18,980 bases of DNA, from positions 1 through 18,980 of the forward strand of contig CAYYNB010000120.1 of NCBI GenBank assembly GCA_964472565.1, given 5' to 3'. The notes beneath the pieces are model-generated. The model did no database searches. It was not told the origin of the DNA and saw nothing but the letters and a program-made list of their open reading frames with translations. A program made the position numbers and the translations under genes. This document shows, one piece after another, positions 14,139 through 18,980 of the stretch (position 1 is its first letter; each line of letters begins with the position of its first letter). Source of the stretch: DATAMF01 sp964472565 (GTDB lineage Bacteria > Chloroflexota > Anaerolineae > Aggregatilineales > Aggregatilineaceae).

Positions 14139-15491
14139 GTGAGTCGTTTGTGGGTACAACTGAGTCTGGCCTTTGCCTTTACCGGCTTCGTCGTGATTTC
14201 GGCCATTGCCATCGTGCTGCGCTATGAGGAAGTGGGCGATCCTGCCTGGGATATCGCCATCACGACTGCCTTACTGCAACCAAACAAGTTTACGGCGGAA
14301 TTAGCCGCTCGCTACGAACAGAACGGCAATTGGGAATTCGCGGGTCCTTTGCTGGAGGCCGAACGCCATCAGTATGCGGCCACCCTGCATACGGCCCCGC
14401 ACTTTGAGCTGGTGACCGCCGATCAATCCCAGACACTGTACAGCACCTTGCACAGCCAGTATCTGCACCTGGAAACAAGCGCTCTCTATGTCCCAATTGG
14501 TCCTGACGACCAACCCTATGCCTATCTGAGGGCCACCTCTATCAGATTTCCGTTAGGTGAAGTCACTGCCTTTCTGGGCGTTTTGTTTTTGAGTTTTGTG
14601 TTTAGCATTGGGTTCGGGGTGTTTATCAGCCGCCGCCTGACGCGCCCCTTGCGCGATCTAGCTGCCAGTGCCCATACCTTCCGTGATCGTCACCTTGACC
14701 ATCGCGCGGCGGTACAGGGCAGCAGCGAAATAAAAGCGGTGGCACTGGCCTTTAACGCCATGGCTGAGGGATTACAGGCATCCGAAGCCATTCGGCGCAA
14801 TCTCGTCGCTGACGTGGCCCACGAATTGCGAACTCCGCTCACGGTGTTACAAAGTCGCCTGTATGGCATGTTGGACGATGTCTATGAGCTAGACAAAGCA
14901 GAAATTGCCAATCTGCTGGATCAGATACGGCTCCTGAGCCGGTTAGTCAACGATTTGATGGAGTTATCACTAGCTGAAGCACGCCAACTGCCGCTCGATT
15001 TGCGTCTGGTTGAACTCAAACCCCTGCTTGAAGAAGCGCTGGTCACTTTTGATCTGGTGGCACAAGATAAAGCAATTACGTTCATTACGCAGATTGACGA
15101 TCAGCTCCCGCCGGTGCTGATTGACAGTGAACGTATCAATCAGGTCTTTTTTAATCTGGTCAGCAACGCCCTGCGGCATACGCCTGCTGGCGGCACAATC
15201 CATGTGGATGCGACCCTCCATCTGGCGGAAGTGAATATCACCATACAGGATACAGGGGATGGTATTCCGCCTGAACACCTCGCTCACATTTTTGAGCGTT
15301 TCTACCGGGTGGACCCTTCCCGCCAACGTGCAAGCGGGGGTAGCGGCTTGGGATTGGCCATTGTCAAAGCGATTGTACAGGGGCACGGCGGAACGGTCAT
15401 CGCCCACAGTGACGGGATTCCAGGGCAAGGCACCCGCTTTGTAGTGAGTTTACCGGCATCAGACACTCCTGGGCTTGCTCCAGTAAACTAG
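14139..15491 (+). CDS. BaeS-like sensor histidine kinase
   Basis: A 450-residue kinase starting with GTG. Transmembrane helices at about 9-28 and 143-163 flank a 115-residue extracytoplasmic sensor region. A HAMP segment follows (FISRRLTRPLRDLAASAHTF). HisKA has His228 in ADVAHELRTPLTVLQSR; HATPase_c has the N box Asn343 in FFNLVSNALRHTP, DTGDGIPPEH (371-380), FERFYRVD and GGSGLGLAIVKAIV. It is the cognate kinase of the preceding regulator. The gene ends exactly where an IS1182-type remnant begins, so the last residues could have been altered by that insertion, though the catalytic domain is complete. Confidence 0.96.
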   Translation: MSRLWVQLSLAFAFTGFVVISAIAIVLRYEEVGDPAWDIAITTALLQPNKFTAELAARYEQNGNWEFAGPLLEAERHQYAATLHTAPHFELVTADQSQTLYSTLHSQYLHLETSALYVPIGPDDQPYAYLRATSIRFPLGEVTAFLGVLFLSFVFSIGFGVFISRRLTRPLRDLAASAHTFRDRHLDHRAAVQGSSEIKAVALAFNAMAEGLQASEAIRRNLVADVAHELRTPLTVLQSRLYGMLDDVYELDKAEIANLLDQIRLLSRLVNDLMELSLAEARQLPLDLRLVELKPLLEEALVTFDLVAQDKAITFITQIDDQLPPVLIDSERINQVFFNLVSNALRHTPAGGTIHVDATLHLAEVNITIQDTGDGIPPEHLAHIFERFYRVDPSRQRASGGSGLGLAIVKAIVQGHGGTVIAHSDGIPGQGTRFVVSLPASDTPGLAPVN

Positions 15492-15493
15492 GT

Positions 15494-15909
15494 GCTTATG
15501 TCGGGCTGCTCAAAGCACGGGACAAGCAACGCACGGACTCGACACACGTCCTGGCTGCTGTACGTAATCTCAATCAACTCGAACTGGTGCATGAAACACT
15601 GCGTCATGCCCTCAACGAACTGGCCGGTCTGGTTGAAAAGTTGGGTACCTGGAGATTGGTTTGACTGTTACGGCGAACGCACCAGCAATTATCTGCTGCC
15701 CAAAGCTGAAGCCGAGCGTCAGCGATGGGCGGAAATGGTCAGCCAGGATGGGCTACAGCTGCTGGAACAAGTCTGTCAAGCTGAAGTATCCCCCTGGTAC
15801 CGGCCATCGACATCTTGCGGCAGGTTTGGGTGCAGACTTACTACCAGGATAGAGGTGTAAAATCCAAGCACACGAGCGCTATGGGATGCTGAATAGGTTT
15901 GAGTCACCA
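15494..15909 (+). pseudogene. IS1182-family transposase fragment with frameshifts
   Basis: Three successive frames give pieces of one transposase. The first carries AYVGLLKARDKQRTDSTHVL, AAVRNLNQLELVHETLRHAL and NELAGLVEKLGTW. After a shift near 15650 come DWFDCYGERTSNYLLPKAE, RQRWAEMVSQDGLQLLEQ and SPWYR. After another near 15800 comes AIDILRQVWVQTYYQ, then a trace of the FESP segment near 15900. RTDSTHVLAAVR is the signature of IS1182 transposases and holds a catalytic Asp. Both ends are missing. Confidence 0.8.
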
Positions 15910-16029
15910 ATAACTTCCCTTTCTAAAGGTCGTATTCAGCGTGCTTGTTGCTACACTATAACGCTGAAGTCTGCTTCCCAAAATTCAAAGGAGAAAATTT
16001 CCGCCTTATACAGAGCCTTACTAGCATTG

Positions 16030-16986
16030 CTATGGGACCAGCACAATCTTTCCGGATGTCTCAGATTTGAACAGTACTTCATGAGAGTGCGTAGCCTCGG
16101 CCAGTGGCAAAATCTGTCCGATGACAGGTCTCAGTGTTTTGTTTCGTAAACCTTCAAAAATAAACGCGTGCATTCCGGCCATTGTTGAGGGCGGCAGATT
16201 ACCGATGTTGGTCCCCAGGATAACTCCATCCCGGCTGGTAAGCGCCTCCGCATCGATTTCAATCGGTGTGCGGTCGCCAATAACCGCAATGCGTCCTCCG
16301 TTCGCCAGAATGAAAATATCTTGTCTGACGTTCGCCGAAACCAGCTCGATAATGACATCAACCCCGCGCCCATCGGTCAAATCCAGAATGCTTTTGAAGT
16401 GTCCTTCTTCGTAATGGTTGACAACGTGGTATGCGCCCTGCTCAATGACCAGCCGTCGCCCTTGTTCGGTTCCGGCAGTCCCAATCACACGGCAGCCAGC
16501 CGCTACTGCAAATTGGGTGGCGGCAATACCCACTCCGCCCGAAGCACCATGGACCAGCACCGTTTCTCCTGGCTCGACCCTACACCGCTGAAATAAGCCG
16601 CGATAAGCCGTACCATAAGGGATAAAAATGCCCGCGCCCTCCTCAAAGCTCGTATTTTCAGGAAGCGGGTACACTTGTGATGTCTCACAAAGCACTTCTT
16701 CTGCATACGTACCGCTGATATTAAAAGCCGTGTAGACTCTGTCGCCCACTCGCAGTGTTTCAACATCTGGTCCCACGCGCTTGATGATCCCTGCCCCATC
16801 GATACCCGGTGTAAAGGGCAGTGTTACCCAGGAATAAGCCCCCGCCCGGCAGTAAGTGTCTACCGGGTTAACGCCTGCCGCACGCAGTTCCACCACCACC
16901 TGACCTTTTCCGGGAACCAGTTCAGCAACTTCTTCCAACCGCATCACATCGGGGCCGCCGAATTGGCTAACGCGGATCGCTTTCAT
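16030..16986 (-). CDS. zinc-independent quinone oxidoreductase-like MDR dehydrogenase
   Basis: A 318-residue member of the medium-chain dehydrogenase/reductase superfamily, quinone-reductase (zeta-crystallin) branch. The GroES-like N-terminal domain shows VVVELRAAGVNPVDTYCRAG and PGIDGAGIIKRVG; the NADP(H)-binding Rossmann domain has LVHGASGGVGIAATQFA (144-160). The catalytic-zinc ligands of alcohol dehydrogenases are absent. The C-terminus SGKIVLVP is typical. It likely reduces quinones or alpha,beta-unsaturated carbonyls with NADPH in the cytoplasm. AAGGGTG precedes the ATG. It appears monocistronic. Confidence 0.93.
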   Translation of the reverse strand: MKAIRVSQFGGPDVMRLEEVAELVPGKGQVVVELRAAGVNPVDTYCRAGAYSWVTLPFTPGIDGAGIIKRVGPDVETLRVGDRVYTAFNISGTYAEEVLCETSQVYPLPENTSFEEGAGIFIPYGTAYRGLFQRCRVEPGETVLVHGASGGVGIAATQFAVAAGCRVIGTAGTEQGRRLVIEQGAYHVVNHYEEGHFKSILDLTDGRGVDVIIELVSANVRQDIFILANGGRIAVIGDRTPIEIDAEALTSRDGVILGTNIGNLPPSTMAGMHAFIFEGLRNKTLRPVIGQILPLAEATHSHEVLFKSETSGKIVLVP

Positions 16987-17181
16987 AGTTTCACCCTTTC
17001 CTGGAGGTCAAGATCATTTCTGCTAAACTCACTTTCAGCATAACGCTGGCTGACACTTTTGCACATCACTTCATTTCCTTAAACAAAGGCCGGGGGTGGA
17101 GATAGAGTCATTATCCTCTCTATTTTTCACAATTTGAACCATTTGCCGCTCCTGTGGTACTTACCTTTTAGGAAGGGCAAA

Positions 17182-17763
17182 ATGCTACGTATTGGTGTGA
17201 TGAGCGAAGCGAGTCAAAAATCGGCTGAAAGTCTGTTGTTGGACCGGGTGGCTCATAAAGACAATGAGGCGCTTGCTCAGCTTTATTCGCGATTTGCGCG
17301 ACCGCTATTCTCTTACCTCTTCCATCTCGTCGGGCAAAAAGAACTTGCTGAAGACGTGTTGCAGGAAGTAATGGTGATCGTCTGGCAGCAAGCGCATCTC
17401 TATCAAGGTACGGGCCAGGTGGCGAGCTGGATTTTCGGGATAGCTCATCACCAGGCTTTTAAAGCTCTGCGCCGCAACAGGCTCGATGTTGATCTGGAGA
17501 CGGCGGTGGAACTTCCCGACGAAGTGACTGTCCCTGAAGTAGAACTGCTGCGCCGCACCACTCACGATGCGATCACACGGGCGCTGGCGTGTCTTTCCCC
17601 CGAACACCGCGAAGTATTGGAACTGGCCTTTTTTCAGGATTTTTCGTGCAAAGAGATTGCGGCCATCGTGGGTATTCCTCTCGGAACGGTGAAAAGCCGC
17701 CTGAGTTATGCCCGGCAGGCCTTAAAAGCGGCCCTGCTTCATAATCACTGGGAGGGCGAGTAA
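17182..17763 (+). CDS. ECF-type RNA polymerase sigma factor
   Basis: A 193-residue group 4 sigma factor. Region 2 reads ALAQLYSRFARPLFSYLFHL, ELAEDVLQEVMVIVWQQA and GQVASWIFGIAHHQAFKALR. Region 4 reads ALACLSPEHREVLELAFFQD and CKEIAAIVGIPLGTVKSRLS. The start at 17182 is chosen for GGAAGG five bases upstream; an upstream TTG start is unlikely. The stop overlaps the anti-sigma start by one base (TAATG), so the two are co-expressed. It probably activates its own operon, but no clear ECF promoter pair was recognised in the 195-base upstream spacer. Confidence 0.95.
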   Translation: MLRIGVMSEASQKSAESLLLDRVAHKDNEALAQLYSRFARPLFSYLFHLVGQKELAEDVLQEVMVIVWQQAHLYQGTGQVASWIFGIAHHQAFKALRRNRLDVDLETAVELPDEVTVPEVELLRRTTHDAITRALACLSPEHREVLELAFFQDFSCKEIAAIVGIPLGTVKSRLSYARQALKAALLHNHWEGE

Positions 17764-18653
17764 TGAATTCTTCCCGCGAAAATTGTCCCATCGATCAATT
17801 GGAATGGTATGCCAACCGGACGCTCTCTGCCGCCGAACAAACGGCTGTTGAAGCGCATCTGGAAGAATGCGCGGCCTGCCGGTCTGAGGTCGAAGTCTGG
17901 ATCGAGCTGCGCCAGGCGATGCGTGGTGTAATCGCCCAGACGCCTCGCCCGCGCGCTGACCTGCTGGCCGAGATCGAACGCCAAACGCAGAGCATGACGG
18001 CTTCCGTGTCCTGGCTGCGCGCGCTGCGGCGACTGCTGACCGTTTGCGGCGATCACCTTCGCCTCCAGGTCCGGCTGATCCGCTGCGAGTTGTTCTGGAC
18101 ACCTCTGCTGCTAATTCCGCTCACCGCTTGGATGGTGATTCTCTCCCGCTCTGGGCAGGAGATAACGGATTCGGCAGCAATGCTGGCGGTGTTAGTTGCC
18201 GCACTGGGCAAAGCCTTTCTCTACGGGCAAGAAGTCGATCCCCCCCGCGAAATGGTCTTGAGCACGCCCACGTCGCCGCGTCTGGTGCTGGCGCTGCGCT
18301 GCGGGGTGATGTTCGGCTACGATCTGCTGTTCAATGGGGGAATTGTGCTTCCGCTGCTGGCCTGGCAGGGGATCGTGACTCCTGGCTGGTTTTTGAATCA
18401 CTGGCTGGCTCCATTGCTGGGGCTGGGAGCAGTGGCTGTGTTTTGGGGCACGCTGGTCAATTCGGGGCTGGCGGTTTTCGTCTGTCTTGGCCTGTGGGGA
18501 ATGCGCCTGCGTATTCTCTACGATCTGCCCTGGCAGCGTCATTATGCCAGCTTGTGGACCAGTGCGCCCTCGATGGCTGTTCTGGCCCTGCTGGCGCTGC
18601 TGTTGACCCTGATCTTGCTTGAACGAAAGGAACGTTTTGCATGGACCGGGTGA
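17763..18653 (+). CDS. zinc-finger anti-sigma factor with multi-pass membrane domain
   Basis: A 296-residue protein. The N-terminal cytoplasmic domain has the zinc-binding anti-sigma (zf-HC2/ZAS) motif HLEECAAC (His32, Cys36, Cys39), with further residues in the ENCPIDQLEWYANRTLS segment. Unlike the usual single-pass anti-sigma factors, residues about 110-290 form roughly five to six membrane helices, for example FWTPLLLIPLTAWMVILS, AAMLAVLVAALGKAFL and MAVLALLALLLTLILLE. It should hold the upstream sigma factor at the membrane. The next gene, an ABC-type permease, starts 13 bases before this stop, so sigma, anti-sigma and permease form one coupled operon; the membrane domain may contact the transporter (inference). 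Confidence 0.88.
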   Translation: MNSSRENCPIDQLEWYANRTLSAAEQTAVEAHLEECAACRSEVEVWIELRQAMRGVIAQTPRPRADLLAEIERQTQSMTASVSWLRALRRLLTVCGDHLRLQVRLIRCELFWTPLLLIPLTAWMVILSRSGQEITDSAAMLAVLVAALGKAFLYGQEVDPPREMVLSTPTSPRLVLALRCGVMFGYDLLFNGGIVLPLLAWQGIVTPGWFLNHWLAPLLGLGAVAVFWGTLVNSGLAVFVCLGLWGMRLRILYDLPWQRHYASLWTSAPSMAVLALLALLLTLILLERKERFAWTG

Positions 18654-18980
18654 TCGATATCGGGGCCGCACTACGAGCCGAAACAGTTATGCAGTGGCGG
18701 CGTCAGGGCTTCTGGCTGACGTATGCTTTTATGGCGGTGTTGTTAGTGCTGCTGACCGTACAGAGTGCGCTGTTCTTCAAAAAGCTGCCATCAGATTATT
18801 TTGAGGGTTATGTCTTCACTGAGTCCACACTGCAATATCTGCTCGTCTTTGGTTCGACGGCTTATGGCGCGCTGCTGCTGGGACTGGTCTCCGCGCTGCT
18901 GGTCGCCGACCGGCTAGAACGGGATCGGCGGCTGGGGATGCTGGAGTTGCAGCGTTCCACCCCGCAGCCAAGCGGCGCGT
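18641..18980 (+). CDS. ABC-2-type permease-like membrane protein, partial
   Basis: An open frame from the ATG at 18641 to the window end (113 codons, C-terminus missing). It starts MDRVIDIGAALRAETVMQWR and has a first hydrophobic helix (FWLTYAFMAVLLVLLTVQSALF) and a second (LQYLLVFGSTAYGALLLGLVSALLV). It then shows ADRLERDRRLGMLELQRSTP, the cytoplasmic coupling-loop pattern of ABC-2 permeases, where ERDRRLG-LE-L precedes the next helix. AAAGGAA lies 8 bases upstream of the start, which overlaps the anti-sigma stop by 13 bases. An ATPase gene probably follows beyond the window. Confidence 0.78.
   Translation, partial: MDRVIDIGAALRAETVMQWRRQGFWLTYAFMAVLLVLLTVQSALFFKKLPSDYFEGYVFTESTLQYLLVFGSTAYGALLLGLVSALLVADRLERDRRLGMLELQRSTPQPSGA

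Noticed and set aside
17102..17123. ATAGAG/CTCTAT hairpin with a T-run before the sigma gene
   Set aside because: The stem is only 6 bp and AT-rich, with a 10-base loop; too weak to call an attenuator or terminator.
1..18980. CRISPR arrays, tRNA or rRNA genes, phage modules
   Set aside because: No regularly spaced repeats, no recognisable tRNA or rRNA sequence and no phage structural genes were seen.

Overview
The window reads as ordinary bacterial chromosome of moderate GC with short intergenic spacers. It holds several two-component systems, an ECF sigma/anti-sigma pair, a WYL regulator, DUF6504 and DUF4405 proteins, and several decayed transposases. The mix is most like a Chloroflexota (Anaerolineae-type) genome, probably metagenome-assembled given the 100-N scaffold gap. 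The taxon is an inference from gene content only; there is no rRNA or tRNA gene to confirm it.

Left part (1-3753): the start of a SLOG/DUF2493-like gene runs off the left edge on the minus strand. It is followed by about 850 bases without a credible gene, containing a striking long imperfect inverted repeat (830-1032). Next come a broken PIN-domain (VapC-like) toxin gene, a truncated IS3-family transposase end and a secreted beta-propeller (TolB-like) protein. The last two lie between two copies of a 19-base direct repeat.

Centre (3754-9886): a multi-pass membrane protein is divergent from a NarL/DesK-type histidine kinase and response regulator pair, with palindromes in the shared intergenic region and hairpins after the pair. 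Then come a membrane-anchored methyltransferase and a WYL regulator. The regulator is divergent from a VOC-DUF6504 gene pair across a near-perfect operator. A 43-codon remnant of a LuxR/NarL response-regulator DNA-binding domain follows.

Right part (9887-18980): a MarR regulator and a BAAT-type acyl-CoA thioesterase/hydrolase form an operon behind two similar operators placed about four helical turns apart. A DUF4405 membrane protein comes next. An OmpR-type response regulator and BaeS-like kinase are bracketed by two dead transposases, one of which runs into the assembly gap. The window ends with a quinone-oxidoreductase-like dehydrogenase and a module of ECF sigma factor, multi-pass anti-sigma factor and the start of an ABC-2-type permease.

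No convincing new multi-gene system was found. The best leads are the long inverted repeat at 830-1032, the operator architectures of the MarR and WYL loci, and the unusual polytopic anti-sigma factor joined to a permease gene.
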